DNA from: Actinomycetota bacterium
GTDB taxonomy: Bacteria; Actinomycetota; AC-67
Direction of reading: 5' to 3'
Length of the DNA stretch: 64,000 nt
Assembly: GCA_041658565.1 (NCBI GenBank)
Contig: JBAZZY010000001.1
Coordinates: forward strand, 124,001-188,000
The position numbers were made by a program, and so were the translations under genes. Positions 7,415 through 16,958 of this stretch are shown here, piece after piece (positions within the stretch are counted from its first letter, which is position 1; each line of letters begins with the position of its first letter). A model generated the notes under the pieces. That model searched no databases. It was not told the DNA's origin and saw only the letters and a program-made list of their open reading frames with translations.

Positions 7415-8919
7415 GTCGCGCCTTCCTTCCGCATGGCACCGAGCGCGACGACGAATGCCAGAGCGGCCAGCGAAAACTCGATCCATGCACCATACCGCGT
7501 GTATGGGGTCCGACCGTCGGACAGCGGCAGAGCCGAACGCAACGAGGCCGCGGTAAACAGACCGGCGGACTTAACGATTGTGCCGTCGGGTTCCACGATT
7601 GCCGAAATCCCCGAGATTGCCGCCTGAACAAGCGGCACCCCATGCTCGACCGCGCGCATCCGGCTCATCGAGAGGTGCTGGCGTGCCGCGGGACTGGTCC
7701 CGAAGGATGCATTGTTGGTGGTGACCACCAGGACTCGGGCCCCGTTGCGGACGAGGGCGCGCGCCAACGACGGATATGTGGACTCGAAGCAGATGAGTGA
7801 GCCCAGGCGAGCGTCCCCGACTTGAAACACAAAGGGGCTCTTGCCGGGAGTCCCGTCCAGCGGCAGTTCGCGGTCCAAAGCGGGCACCAGTCGGCGCGCC
7901 CACGTCCAAGGCACGTATTCGCCGAACGGGACCATATGGATCTTGTCGTAGCGCTGAGTGATCTCCCCCGAGGGCTCAAGCAGTAGATTCGAGTTCGTCC
8001 AGTGCTCCCCCTCATCCAGGATCGCACCGATCAGGAATGGTGCTCCGATGCCTGCGGCCAGGTCGAGTACCGGATCAAAGAGCTGCGGCCATTCCCGCGG
8101 GTCGCGATCGAAGGAGTTCTCCGGCCAGAGCACCAGGTCCGGTCGCGGCGCCGAAAGCAGGGCGCGGGTCTCCCGAAGATGGTTCTCCACGATTGTGAAG
8201 TCCTCCGGACCGATCCTGCCTTGACGACCGAGCCCCGTGAATCGGTCTCGCGGCACGTTTCCCTGGATTGCCACCACGTCCAATGACCCCGTCCGGGCGC
8301 CGCCGGCGCCCAGCGGAAGCGCTGCCGGCGCTATCACGATGATGATCGCTGCAACGGCCAGCGTGAAACGCCGACGCGTCGAAGCGGTCCCGATCATCTC
8401 GGCGGCCAGTACATTCACCACCACGATCGCGAGTCCGAGGAGATAGACGCCCCCGAGGCGGGCAAGATGCAACACTGCTCCCCCGCCGTGTTGGGTGTAC
8501 CCAATGTCGCCCCAAGCGAAGCCGCCGAGGGGAACCCGCGAACGCGCCAGCTCGAGCCCGGACCACAGAACCGGCCAAGCAATCAGGCGCCCGGCCGCCC
8601 CGTAGCGCGCGCCCAGGCGAGCCGCCAGCCCACCGAACAGCACCGTTGCTACGGCTTGGAGCAGGACCAGGGCAATCCATGCCGCATACCCGAAGTACGA
8701 GATCCAGTAGACGAGGATGCCGAAGAACGTGACGCCGAAAGCAAGACCTGTCAGCGCGCCCGTTCGCCCCGACGCGCCACGCAACGCAAGGACGAACGGG
8801 ACTAACGCTACAAACGCCACCCACGCGTAGTCGGCGGGCGGGAAAGCAAGACTCAGCAGAACACCCGAAACCGAAGCGCCTAGGACCCGAACTGCGAGGG
8901 ATCGGGGCTTAGCGCTCAC
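7411..8919 (-). CDS. lnt: Apolipoprotein N-acyltransferase
   Basis: Membrane enzyme that adds the third acyl chain to lipoproteins. 502 aa. The first 200 residues hold six or so membrane segments; the C-terminal nitrilase domain has the full catalytic triad E267 (LWPENSF), K326 (YDKIHMVPFGEYVP) and C377 (LICFEST). GTG start at 8919, 13 nt after DUF4193. It overlaps ppm1 by 4 nt, so acylation and mannosyl-lipid synthesis are co-produced. A partner lgt gene is at 28575. Confidence 0.93.
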   Translation of the reverse strand: MSAKPRSLAVRVLGASVSGVLLSLAFPPADYAWVAFVALVPFVLALRGASGRTGALTGLAFGVTFFGILVYWISYFGYAAWIALVLLQAVATVLFGGLAARLGARYGAAGRLIAWPVLWSGLELARSRVPLGGFAWGDIGYTQHGGGAVLHLARLGGVYLLGLAIVVVNVLAAEMIGTASTRRRFTLAVAAIIIVIAPAALPLGAGGARTGSLDVVAIQGNVPRDRFTGLGRQGRIGPEDFTIVENHLRETRALLSAPRPDLVLWPENSFDRDPREWPQLFDPVLDLAAGIGAPFLIGAILDEGEHWTNSNLLLEPSGEITQRYDKIHMVPFGEYVPWTWARRLVPALDRELPLDGTPGKSPFVFQVGDARLGSLICFESTYPSLARALVRNGARVLVVTTNNASFGTSPAARQHLSMSRMRAVEHGVPLVQAAISGISAIVEPDGTIVKSAGLFTAASLRSALPLSDGRTPYTRYGAWIEFSLAALAFVVALGAMRKEGAT

Positions 8920-8932
8920 GGCAAGGGGTGAA

Positions 8933-9187
8933 TCAGGCGCAGTCCCGGCAGAGCATCTTCTTCTTGTCTACGAGCTGGCTCTGGTGTTTCAGTAGGTAGC
9001 AGGAGCGACACGTGAACTCGTTCGGTTGAGGGGGAATCACTTTCTCAACCAAACTCTCGGACGTTTCGTCGCCGCGCCCGAGATCAAGGAGGACTTCGTC
9101 CTCGTCTTCTTCTTCCGCGCCCTCGGCGCGCTTGGCGAGCTCCTCAAAGCTCGTTTCAACTGCTAGATCTTCGTCTTCGTCTGCCAC
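8933..9187 (-). CDS. DUF4193 family zinc-ribbon protein
   Basis: Small acidic actinobacterial protein of unknown function. The C-terminus is the family hallmark: CRSCYLLKH, SQLVD and CRDCA, giving a CxxC...CxxC zinc site; the N-terminal half is Glu/Asp rich. GTG 9187 gives 84 aa and has GGAGG 11 nt upstream; another GTG at 9199 sits inside that site. Same strand as lnt and ppm1, and divergent from nurA. Confidence 0.8.
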   Translation of the reverse strand: MADEDEDLAVETSFEELAKRAEGAEEEDEDEVLLDLGRGDETSESLVEKVIPPQPNEFTCRSCYLLKHQSQLVDKKKMLCRDCA

Positions 9188-9270
9188 GCTATTCGCCACC
9201 TCCGGTTTGCAGCCCGCTGTATACACCACCCCGCACTCGGCTGCAACGGGTCGGTGTCACATTCGGGTGT

Positions 9271-9276
9271 TATCGT
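9271..9276 (+). promoter_or_regulatory. Candidate -10 box of the nurA-herA-sbcDC operon
   Basis: TATCGT lies 7 nt before the ATG at 9284 with no Shine-Dalgarno sequence, the arrangement expected of a leaderless actinobacterial gene. No good -35 box is visible. Confidence 0.35.
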
Positions 9277-9283
9277 GCGCGCC

Positions 9284-10258
9284 ATGCCGGAACTTAGAGC
9301 CGACCCGTGGGATCCCGGGTACGGCATGGGCTTTGAGGCCGACGTCGACGAGGCCTCCGCCGCGGTCGTTGACGAGAAGGTCGAGACCGCCGATTGGTCT
9401 CGACCTATCAATGGCACGGCACCTGAAGGGCATTCGGTGACTTTCATCGACGGCGTACTGCGGGTGGACCTGCGCCTGATCGCCGAGGAGGGCATTCGGC
9501 GCGCGCCCGGGCTCTTCGGATCCTTCGCCGTGGGTTGCGTCCACTGCGACGACACGGCTTCGTTCGGAGAGCATGTGGTCGGGCGCGTCCTGGTTCTGGG
9601 CGGTGGGATGAAGTCGGAGGGGGCGAATGTGGAGATCGGCCGCGCCCGCCTGGACTTCGTCGGGGTGAGTGTCCCGGGCTCCGACCCCGCGTCCCCGTGG
9701 GCCAGGCTTCGCCAGGTTATGCGGGACGCTGAGGCTGCCCTCGCGCGCCGGTTGGCGGGGCACCCCGACAGGCTCATTCTTGCCGATGGGCCCCTGATGT
9801 TTGCCGATCCTGCAGGCGTGCCGATCGTGGGCGTCGTCAAGCGAATCGAGCGCGTCTACCTCTCGCCGGAGAGCGATCCCCTCATCGGACGACTGGGCCC
9901 TGGGGAGCGCACGCCGTTGTTCCTGATCGGAGGCGCGGGATCCGGATTGCAGCGCTACTCCTGGTACGCGCGCCCCGTACCAAGACGGTCACACTGGCAC
10001 TCGCATGCCGGCATCGTTCGGTGCGAGGTCGAAGCGAGTGCCGGAGCTTCTGCGGCGGCGGCGGTGGCCGATCGCGTCGCGGGACTGCTCCCTCGCTTCG
10101 CCGGGCGGCCGTCGGACCCGCGCGCGCCACAGAATCTCGCCCCGATCGGAGCATTGGAAGACCGGCTGCGCCGGCGTATGGGAAACGAGTTGAAGATCCG
10201 CCGCGCACTCACGACGCGCCTGGTTCGAGGAGATCGGGAATGGACGAACACCAACTGA
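9284..10258 (+). CDS. nurA: NurA-domain 5'-3' nuclease
   Basis: 324-aa protein with the two aspartate motifs of the NurA nuclease: D56 in SVTFIDGVL and D168 in LILADGPLMF; E150 between them may also bind metal. In archaea and some bacteria NurA works with the HerA translocase to resect DNA ends. ATG 9284 is preferred over GTG 9254 because a TANNNT box ends 8 nt upstream and the extra residues look non-coding. Overlaps herA by 19 nt and leads a four-gene set with sbcD and sbcC. Overall similarity is judged from motifs and context. Confidence 0.78.
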   Translation: MPELRADPWDPGYGMGFEADVDEASAAVVDEKVETADWSRPINGTAPEGHSVTFIDGVLRVDLRLIAEEGIRRAPGLFGSFAVGCVHCDDTASFGEHVVGRVLVLGGGMKSEGANVEIGRARLDFVGVSVPGSDPASPWARLRQVMRDAEAALARRLAGHPDRLILADGPLMFADPAGVPIVGVVKRIERVYLSPESDPLIGRLGPGERTPLFLIGGAGSGLQRYSWYARPVPRRSHWHSHAGIVRCEVEASAGASAAAAVADRVAGLLPRFAGRPSDPRAPQNLAPIGALEDRLRRRMGNELKIRRALTTRLVRGDREWTNTN

Positions 10259-11928
10259 GCGAGCCTGTCGGCTACGTGCTCGGGCGAGAGGATGCCACTC
10301 CCCTGTCGTTCTGGGTCGCCGTTTCTCCGGGCTCCTATCTGCAGCTCGACGACCCGGTGATCGTGGACACCGAAGTCCCCGGGCGCGGTCCGCTGCGGAT
10401 ATCGGGCATCGTCCAGGAAGTGCGCGCGCGCCACGAGGGCGTCGCGTTTGATTCGGACGTCTTCGCAATCAACGAGGGCGTGCTTCCGGCCGAAATCGCG
10501 GTCGCCGCCAACGTGATCGCGACCCGGTTCGAGCCGGAGGTCTTCATCCCTCCGATGCCGGGATTGCAGGCATCGCGCGCGCGCGGAAAGGACCGCGACG
10601 AGGTGCTCTCGTTCGACAAGATGGAGCGCCGACTGCCGGCGGGTCTGTCGCGGGACGGTGAGCCTGTGTACATGGACCTCGACTTCCTCGACGGAACCCG
10701 CGGCGCTCACGTGAACATCTCAGGGATCTCCGGGATCGCAACCAAGACGACGTACGCACTGTTCTTGTTGTACGGGCTCTTTCATTCCAACGTGCTCGGG
10801 GGTCACGCGGCGAACACGAAGGCGATCGTGTTCAACGTCAAGGGCGAAGATCTGCTCTGGCTCGACCGCCCGAATGCCCGACTTCCGCAAGAAGCCCATG
10901 CCGAATACGAGCGCCTCGGCTTGCCGGTCGGGCCGTTCGAGAGCGTGGGGTTGTGGGCTCCGCCGCGCGTGGGTGCCGGCGACGAGATCATGCCTCACGT
11001 CGAGGGCCGCGCTGACGGGATCCGAGCGTATTTCTGGACGGTGCGGGAGTTCGTCCGTGAGCGTTTCCTGCGCTTCATGTTTGCCGAGGCCGAGGACGAT
11101 CGATCGCAGATCGCCGACCTAGTGGCGCGCGTCGAGCACCACCTGGATCTCGAGTGCGAAGACGACCCCGCCAACTCCGCGATCTTGCGCTTCTCGGGAG
11201 AGCCGATCGACACCTTCGATCGTCTGTGTGCCTTGATCCAGGACACCCTTGACGATGAGAGTTCGCACTGGCGCGGACGTATCGCCGACGGAACGATCGC
11301 AGCGTTTCAGAGGCGTCTCGACGCCGGTCGGCGTCGTATCGGGCATCTCATCCGCGGTCGCGAGGCGGCCGATGCGGCTGGGCACACGATCGACTGGGAT
11401 TCCAGTCAAGTCACCGTCGTCGACATCCACAACCTCCACGACCGGGCGAAACGCTTTGTCACCGGCGTCGTCGTGCGCCGGTTGTTCGAACACAAGGAGC
11501 GGATGGGCACGCGCCTGCCGCTGACCTTCCTCGTTCTGGACGAGTTGAATCGTTACGCCCCGCGCGACGGATGGAGCCCAATCAAGGAGGTCCTGCTCGA
11601 CGTCGCGGAGCGAGGCCGTTCGCTTGGAATCGTTCTCGTAGGCGCGCAGCAGACCGCAAGCGAAGTCGAGCGCCGGGTCGTCTCCAACTCGGCGTTTCGC
11701 GTCGTCGGGCGACTGGACACGGCTGAGGCTCAGCGCGGCGAATACGGGTTTCTGCCCGCCGTCACGCGCGCGCGCGCCGGGATCCTCAAGCCCGGTTCTA
11801 TGATCTTGCAGCAGCCACAGATCCCCATTCCCATTCAACTGCGCTTTCCCTTCCCCAGCTGGGCAACGCGCGCCGACGAAGCGATGGCGCCCGACGGGGA
11901 CCCCTTCGCGCGCTTCGACGAGGACTAG
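10240..11928 (+). CDS. herA: HerA-like DNA translocase ATPase
   Basis: 562-aa HerA/FtsK-superfamily ATPase (DUF87 type). An N-terminal HAS-barrel-like domain (about 5-105) precedes the ATPase. The P-loop at 162-170 reads GISGIATKT, with K169/T170 but one residue longer than the usual GxxGxGKS and lacking its second glycine. Walker B is LTFLVLDELNRYAP, followed by a REGION LGIVLVGAQQTASEVE resembling the sensor/arginine segment of HerA. GAGGAG lies 8 nt before ATG 10240. The stop is followed by sbcD two bases later. The predicted hexamer would drive NurA along DNA. Confidence 0.82.
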   Translation: MDEHQLSEPVGYVLGREDATPLSFWVAVSPGSYLQLDDPVIVDTEVPGRGPLRISGIVQEVRARHEGVAFDSDVFAINEGVLPAEIAVAANVIATRFEPEVFIPPMPGLQASRARGKDRDEVLSFDKMERRLPAGLSRDGEPVYMDLDFLDGTRGAHVNISGISGIATKTTYALFLLYGLFHSNVLGGHAANTKAIVFNVKGEDLLWLDRPNARLPQEAHAEYERLGLPVGPFESVGLWAPPRVGAGDEIMPHVEGRADGIRAYFWTVREFVRERFLRFMFAEAEDDRSQIADLVARVEHHLDLECEDDPANSAILRFSGEPIDTFDRLCALIQDTLDDESSHWRGRIADGTIAAFQRRLDAGRRRIGHLIRGREAADAAGHTIDWDSSQVTVVDIHNLHDRAKRFVTGVVVRRLFEHKERMGTRLPLTFLVLDELNRYAPRDGWSPIKEVLLDVAERGRSLGIVLVGAQQTASEVERRVVSNSAFRVVGRLDTAEAQRGEYGFLPAVTRARAGILKPGSMILQQPQIPIPIQLRFPFPSWATRADEAMAPDGDPFARFDED

Positions 11929-11930
11929 CG

Positions 11931-13091
11931 GTGCGATTCCTGCACACCGCCGACTGGCACGTCGGCAAAGCGATTCGCGGGCGCTCACGGCTGGAGGAGT
12001 TCGCCGACGCCCTCGCCGAAATCGCCGGAATCGCGCGCGACGAGCGGGTCGATGCCGTATTGCTGGCCGGAGATATCTACGACCAGCGTCTTCCGGTCCC
12101 CGGCGCTGATCATCTCGTTTTTGAGTTCTTCGTCCGCATGCACGAGGCGGGCGTTCCGGTTGTCGCGATCCCGGGCAACCACGACTCCGCCGACCGCTTG
12201 GGTGCGCTCGCGCAACTGCTGCACCCGATGGGCATCACCGTCGTGCACAAGCCACTCAGGCCGGATGCGGGCGGGATCGTGCGCATTCAGGGGCGGGACG
12301 GAACCGAAGCCGAGATCGCGTGCGTGCCCTTCGTTCCCGAGCGCCGCTACGCGGAACCCGCGGCCTTGTTTGGCTCGGCCGGCGAGTGGCACCAATCGTA
12401 CGCGGACGGGATGGGGCACTTGCTCGGCGCTTACGCGGCGGCGATGAGTCCGGATCGGGTGCGCATCGTGCTGGCACACGTGTTTGCGGCGGGCACCCGC
12501 ATGGGCGGCGGCGAGCGCGAAGTGACCATAGGACTCAACTACGCGATCGCGCCGGCCCGTCTGCCCGGCACGGTGAACTACCTTGCGCTCGGTCACGTTC
12601 ACCGCGCACAGGATGTGCCGGGGGCGCCTGCGCACGCGCGCTATCCGGGCTCGATCCTTCAACTCGACTTCGGCGATGTAGGACAGGCCAAGTCCGTCAC
12701 CATCGTGGACGCGAAGCCGGGAACTCCGGCCCAGGTGCGCGAGGTCGAGCTGTCGGCCGGACGCCGTCTGATCGACATTCGTGGCACGTTTGACGAGGTC
12801 GCGGCGCGCGCGCCGGAGGTAGCCGGCGCCTACGTGCGCGCGTTCGTGGCGACCGACGGCCCGGTTCCCGGGATGGCCGAACGTGTTCGAGAGGTGATTC
12901 CCGGGGCCGTCGATGTGCGCCTGGCGTACGAGCGCGTCGAGGGCGAGGCCGCACACGCCGGCCTGTCGACGCTCAATCCTCACGAGCAGTTCAACGCCTA
13001 CTACCGCCAAGCGCACGGAAGCGATCCGCATCCTGCGGTCGCCGAGGCTTTCGACGAGATCCTGGCCGAGATGGCGGGTGAGTCGCTGTGA
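11931..13091 (+). CDS. sbcD: SbcD/Mre11-type nuclease subunit
   Basis: 386-aa metallophosphoesterase, the Mn-dependent nuclease half of the SbcCD (Mre11-Rad50) complex for cutting DNA ends and hairpins. All metal motifs are present: HTADWHVGK near the start, AGDIYDQ, PGNHDS, LAHVFAAG and LGHVHRAQ. GTG start, two bases after the herA stop. Its end overlaps sbcC by four bases (GTGA), which keeps subunit ratios linked. Confidence 0.94.
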   Translation: MRFLHTADWHVGKAIRGRSRLEEFADALAEIAGIARDERVDAVLLAGDIYDQRLPVPGADHLVFEFFVRMHEAGVPVVAIPGNHDSADRLGALAQLLHPMGITVVHKPLRPDAGGIVRIQGRDGTEAEIACVPFVPERRYAEPAALFGSAGEWHQSYADGMGHLLGAYAAAMSPDRVRIVLAHVFAAGTRMGGGEREVTIGLNYAIAPARLPGTVNYLALGHVHRAQDVPGAPAHARYPGSILQLDFGDVGQAKSVTIVDAKPGTPAQVREVELSAGRRLIDIRGTFDEVAARAPEVAGAYVRAFVATDGPVPGMAERVREVIPGAVDVRLAYERVEGEAAHAGLSTLNPHEQFNAYYRQAHGSDPHPAVAEAFDEILAEMAGESL

Positions 13092-15649
13092 GACCAGTGC
13101 TCCTGGATCTCGCCGGGTTCACCTCGTTCCGCGAACGGCAAGAACTCAACTTCGAGGGTCTCGACCTCTTCGCCATCTCGGGCCCAACCGGATCGGGCAA
13201 GTCCTCGATCCTGGATGCGATCACCTACGCCTTGTACGGACGAGTCGAGCGCGTCGGCCGCGAGGTCGGACAACTGGTGAGCCAGGGTCGCGCGAAGATG
13301 TCGGTCGGCTTCGTCTTCAGCGTCGGGGACGATCGCTATCGCATCACGCGGGCAACGCCGGCTTCCGGAGGGAGCACCAAGGTGCTCCTGGAACAACTGC
13401 GCGACGGCGAGTGGGTCCAGGCCGGAGACGGCGCCGATCGCGTCGGCCTGGTAAACGCGCGCATCCAGGATCTCGTCGGGCTCGACTACGACGGCTTCAC
13501 CCGCTCGGTCTTGCTCCCGCAAGGCAAGTTCGCCGAGTTCTTGGTCGGTGAAGCATCCAAGCGCCGCGAGATCCTCACAGAGTTGCTCGGACTGCGGCTG
13601 TTCCGGGACATGGCACAGCGCGCCGGCACGATTGCGCGTGACGCCGACCAGCAGGCGACCGCACATTCGTCGCTGATCGAGCGCGAGTACGAGGGCGTCG
13701 ATGACGAGGCCTTGACTGCGGCATGCGAGCGTGCCGACGCAGCGCGTGCGCGCGAGGAGTCGATCGAGAAGGCGTCCGAGCGGGTTGCCGACATTGCGGA
13801 TCGATGGGAGCACGAGCGCCGCGCGCACGAGAAGGTGCGTGTTTGCGTGGGCGAGCTGGATCGTGTGGCCGAACAGTTGGACACCTCGGCAGTGGTGATC
13901 TCGAGAGCCTCAAGTCGTTTGGACGAGGCAGCGCCCGTGCTCGGCAGACTGGCGCGCGCCCACCAGGCCGCGGGCGAGGCCGCCGAAGCCGCGTCGGCCG
14001 CTCGCGCGCGCGCGGAAGAGGAGTCGGGCGGAATGCGCGCGCTGGCCGCCGCGCGCGGTGCGGCTGAGACGCTATCGGCATCGCGCGCGCGAATGCAGGG
14101 GGCGCAACGAGCGCGCGCCACAGCCGTCGATCGCATTCCCGCACTTGATCGCGCCGTGGCAGCAGCCGCACAGGAAGTCGCTCGCGCAACAGACGCGCGC
14201 GCGGTTGCGGAAACCGCGATCGAAGAGGCGCACGCGGTCTTGGATGCGGCGCGACGAGCCGATCTTGCTGCGGCCCTGTGCGACGGCCTGCATCCGGGCG
14301 ACGCGTGTCCGGTCTGCGGCGGAACGCTCGAGCACCTCCCCTCCCCCGAGGCGGCACTTACGCTTGCAGGCGCGCAGGCTGCCGACAAGAGTGCCGCTGC
14401 CAAGCTGAAGTCGGCCGAGGGCGGGGTCGTCGCCGCCGAGCGCGCGCTGCGCGACGCCGAGCGCAATCGCGCCGATCTAGACGCCGAGATCGCTCAAATC
14501 GACCGGGAGATGATGTCCCTGGCGGACGTCAATGCCACGGCATCCAGCGCGCTCGCGCCGATCCTCGGTGAGCCCCTGCCCGAAGATCCCGTCGGTGCGG
14601 TTGAAGAACGCATCGAAATCCTGGACGCGGCTTCAGCCTTGGAAACCCAGGCCAAAGAGACGCTGGCAACCGCCGCCGGGCGGCTGACGGACGCGGATCG
14701 GCGCCACGCAGCCATTGAGGCCGAGGTCCTCGCGGAGCGCGCGGCCATGCTCGCGCGCGATCCCGGGGCGGTACTGGCGCGCGCGGGCGAACTCGGCGCC
14801 GCGGTCGCAGACCCGGAACCCGCGCCCATGGGCGCTGCGGATCTTGCAATCTGGGCACGCGACGTGGTCGCCCGAGCGCGCATTGTTCGCGAAGGGCTGG
14901 GCGATGTCGCCGCGCAGGCAGAACGAAGTCGCGCCGCTTTGTGCGCTGAAGCTGAGGCCGCCGCGGCGGGTCTGGTGCAGGCGACCGGTTCGGTTGAAGG
15001 CATAGCGCGCGCGCTCGCCGCCGAAGTTCGCAAGGCGGCCGGCGACGCTGCGACGGCACAAGCCCATGCCGACTCGGTGCGGCGGCGGTTGGCGACCCGC
15101 AACGAGATGGCGCAGGATGTCGAACGCCTCGGCGCGCGCGCGCAGGCGTTCCAAGCGCTCGCGACCGAATTGCGCGCCGACCGCTTGATCGCCTTCCTGC
15201 AAAACGAAGCGCTGCAAGTGCTGTGCGGCGCCGGGACGGCGCACTTGGCCGCCCTCTCGGATGGACGCTATCGCCTGGTAAGCGAAGACGACGAGTTCCA
15301 CGTCGTGGACGTGTGGAACGGAGAGGACCGCCGCAGCGTGAAGACGCTTTCGGGTGGCGAGACGTTCCTCGCGTCACTGGCTCTCGCGCTGGCATTAAGC
15401 GAACATGTGCAAGCACTGAGCATGTTGCAAACCGCACGCCTGGACAGCCTGTTCCTTGACGAAGGCTTCGGGACGCTCGACTCCGAATCCCTCGAGCAAG
15501 TGGTCCAAGCCATTGAGCAGATCGGCGGGACCGGCCGCACCGTAGGCGTTATCACGCACATCAGCGACCTAGCCGAGCGGCTCCCCAGTCGCATCATCAT
15601 CGAGAAGTCGCCTCAGGGAAGTCGCGTGATTACCCAGCAGGACCAGTGA
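13088..15649 (+). CDS. sbcC: SbcC/Rad50-type SMC-like ATPase
   Basis: 853-aa ATPase partner of SbcD. Walker A GPTGSGKS is near residue 35; long Ala/Arg/Glu-rich coiled coils fill the middle and are broken by the zinc hook CPVCGG (C407, C410), and the C-terminus has the LSGGETF signature and Walker B LFLDEGFGTLD. Shorter than E. coli SbcC (about 1,050 aa) but typical for actinobacteria. The coiled coils are dense in GCGCGC-type codon runs. Meets the acyl-CoA dehydrogenase gene tail-to-tail with a 12-nt gap. Confidence 0.95.
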   Translation: MRPVLLDLAGFTSFRERQELNFEGLDLFAISGPTGSGKSSILDAITYALYGRVERVGREVGQLVSQGRAKMSVGFVFSVGDDRYRITRATPASGGSTKVLLEQLRDGEWVQAGDGADRVGLVNARIQDLVGLDYDGFTRSVLLPQGKFAEFLVGEASKRREILTELLGLRLFRDMAQRAGTIARDADQQATAHSSLIEREYEGVDDEALTAACERADAARAREESIEKASERVADIADRWEHERRAHEKVRVCVGELDRVAEQLDTSAVVISRASSRLDEAAPVLGRLARAHQAAGEAAEAASAARARAEEESGGMRALAAARGAAETLSASRARMQGAQRARATAVDRIPALDRAVAAAAQEVARATDARAVAETAIEEAHAVLDAARRADLAAALCDGLHPGDACPVCGGTLEHLPSPEAALTLAGAQAADKSAAAKLKSAEGGVVAAERALRDAERNRADLDAEIAQIDREMMSLADVNATASSALAPILGEPLPEDPVGAVEERIEILDAASALETQAKETLATAAGRLTDADRRHAAIEAEVLAERAAMLARDPGAVLARAGELGAAVADPEPAPMGAADLAIWARDVVARARIVREGLGDVAAQAERSRAALCAEAEAAAAGLVQATGSVEGIARALAAEVRKAAGDAATAQAHADSVRRRLATRNEMAQDVERLGARAQAFQALATELRADRLIAFLQNEALQVLCGAGTAHLAALSDGRYRLVSEDDEFHVVDVWNGEDRRSVKTLSGGETFLASLALALALSEHVQALSMLQTARLDSLFLDEGFGTLDSESLEQVVQAIEQIGGTGRTVGVITHISDLAERLPSRIIIEKSPQGSRVITQQDQ

Positions 15650-15661
15650 CGCGTCCCGGGC

Positions 15662-16801
15662 TTAGCGCGCCAGCGCGCGCCCGATGACCAGCCGCTGGAT
15701 CTGGTTCGTCCCCTCGACGATCTGGAGCACCTTCGCTTCGCGCATGAAGCGCTCGGCCGGGAATTCCTCCACGTAACCGTACCCGCCGTGCACCTGCACG
15801 GCGTCCGTCGTAATTCGCATTGCGGTATCGCTCGCGAAGAGCTTCGCCATCGCCGCCTGCTTCGCGAAAGACATGCCCGCGTCGCGACGTCGTGCAGCTT
15901 CGAACGTCAAGCTGCGTGAGGCTTCCAGTGCCGTCGCCATGTCCGCGAGCATGAACGAGATCCCCTCGAACTCGATCACAGGGCGTCCGAACTGTCGCCG
16001 TTCCTTAGCAAAGGCCACGGCAGCCGCCAGCGCCGCGCGCGACAATCCGTTCGATGCGGCCGCGATGCCGAGTCGCCCGCCGTCGAGCGCCGCCATCGCA
16101 ATGCGAAAGCCCTCGTTCTCCACACCGATGAGGTTCGCGACCGGAACCCGGGCATCATCGAACAGCATCTGTCCGGTCGGCGACGAGCGCAGTCCCATCT
16201 TGCGTTCGAGCTTTGCCCGGGAGACTCCCGGAGTGTCGGCGGGAACGAACAGCGCCGAGATTCCGCCGGGGCCGGCGTCGCCCGTGCGCACGAAGACAAC
16301 GTAGTAATCGCTCTCCCCGCCGTGAGTGACCCAAGCCTTCGTTCCGGATACGACGTAGGTATCGCCGTCGCGGCGCGCGCGCGTCGTGAGTGCCGCTGCG
16401 TCGGAGCCGCTCTCCGGCTCGGATAGGCAATAAGAACCGAGCCACTCCCCGGCGCACGCCGGCGGCATCCACGCGGCGCGCTGCTCATCGGTGCCGAAGA
16501 CCGCCGTGGGGAAGATCGTCAGCGTCTGGACGCTTGCGCCAACACCGACGGACAGCAGCGCCGAGGAGAGTTCCTCGATCACCATCAAGTTCACTTCGTA
16601 CGGCTGCGCGCCGCCGCCGTACTCCTCCGGGTAGGGAAGCCCCAGAAGCCCGGCCGCACCGAGCGCCTTGAAGGCGGCGCGTGGAAACGTCGCAGTCCTT
16701 TCCCACTCGCCGGCGTGCGGGGCGATCTCGCGCGCGCAAATCCGGCGTACTACGTCCAGCAGCGCGCGCCGCTCCTCGGTCAATCCCACTGGTTCGCTCA
16801 C
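15662..16801 (-). CDS. Acyl-CoA dehydrogenase
   Basis: FAD-dependent dehydrogenase (379 aa) introducing the alpha-beta double bond of acyl-CoA in fatty or amino acid breakdown; chain specificity cannot be read from sequence. The N-terminal helical domain, the CLSEPESGSDAAAL FAD-binding stretch, the middle beta domain and the QVHGGYGYVEEFP and QIVEGTNQIQ motifs are all present; the Glu of QIVEGTN is the expected catalytic base. GTG 16801 has GAGGAGG 5 nt upstream; the open frame further upstream is non-coding. It stands alone, divergent from a surface-protein gene. Confidence 0.9.
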   Translation of the reverse strand: MSEPVGLTEERRALLDVVRRICAREIAPHAGEWERTATFPRAAFKALGAAGLLGLPYPEEYGGGAQPYEVNLMVIEELSSALLSVGVGASVQTLTIFPTAVFGTDEQRAAWMPPACAGEWLGSYCLSEPESGSDAAALTTRARRDGDTYVVSGTKAWVTHGGESDYYVVFVRTGDAGPGGISALFVPADTPGVSRAKLERKMGLRSSPTGQMLFDDARVPVANLIGVENEGFRIAMAALDGGRLGIAAASNGLSRAALAAAVAFAKERRQFGRPVIEFEGISFMLADMATALEASRSLTFEAARRRDAGMSFAKQAAMAKLFASDTAMRITTDAVQVHGGYGYVEEFPAERFMREAKVLQIVEGTNQIQRLVIGRALAR

Positions 16802-16958
16802 TAAGCCTCCTCGTTCCTCCGGCGGCCGGCCGCCGGGCGTCGCGCCGATCGATGCGCGATGATGTGGAGCATATCGGGCAGAGGCCGCGAACCGTCGGCC
16901 TCTGCGGGCATGAGAGAAGGAACTGTGCACCCCGAAGGCGAATGGCATCGTTGAACTG

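Noticed and set aside
9284..11928. HerA-based phage defence system
   Set aside because: HerA here is paired with NurA and SbcCD rather than SIR2 or DUF4297 effectors, which points to DNA repair.
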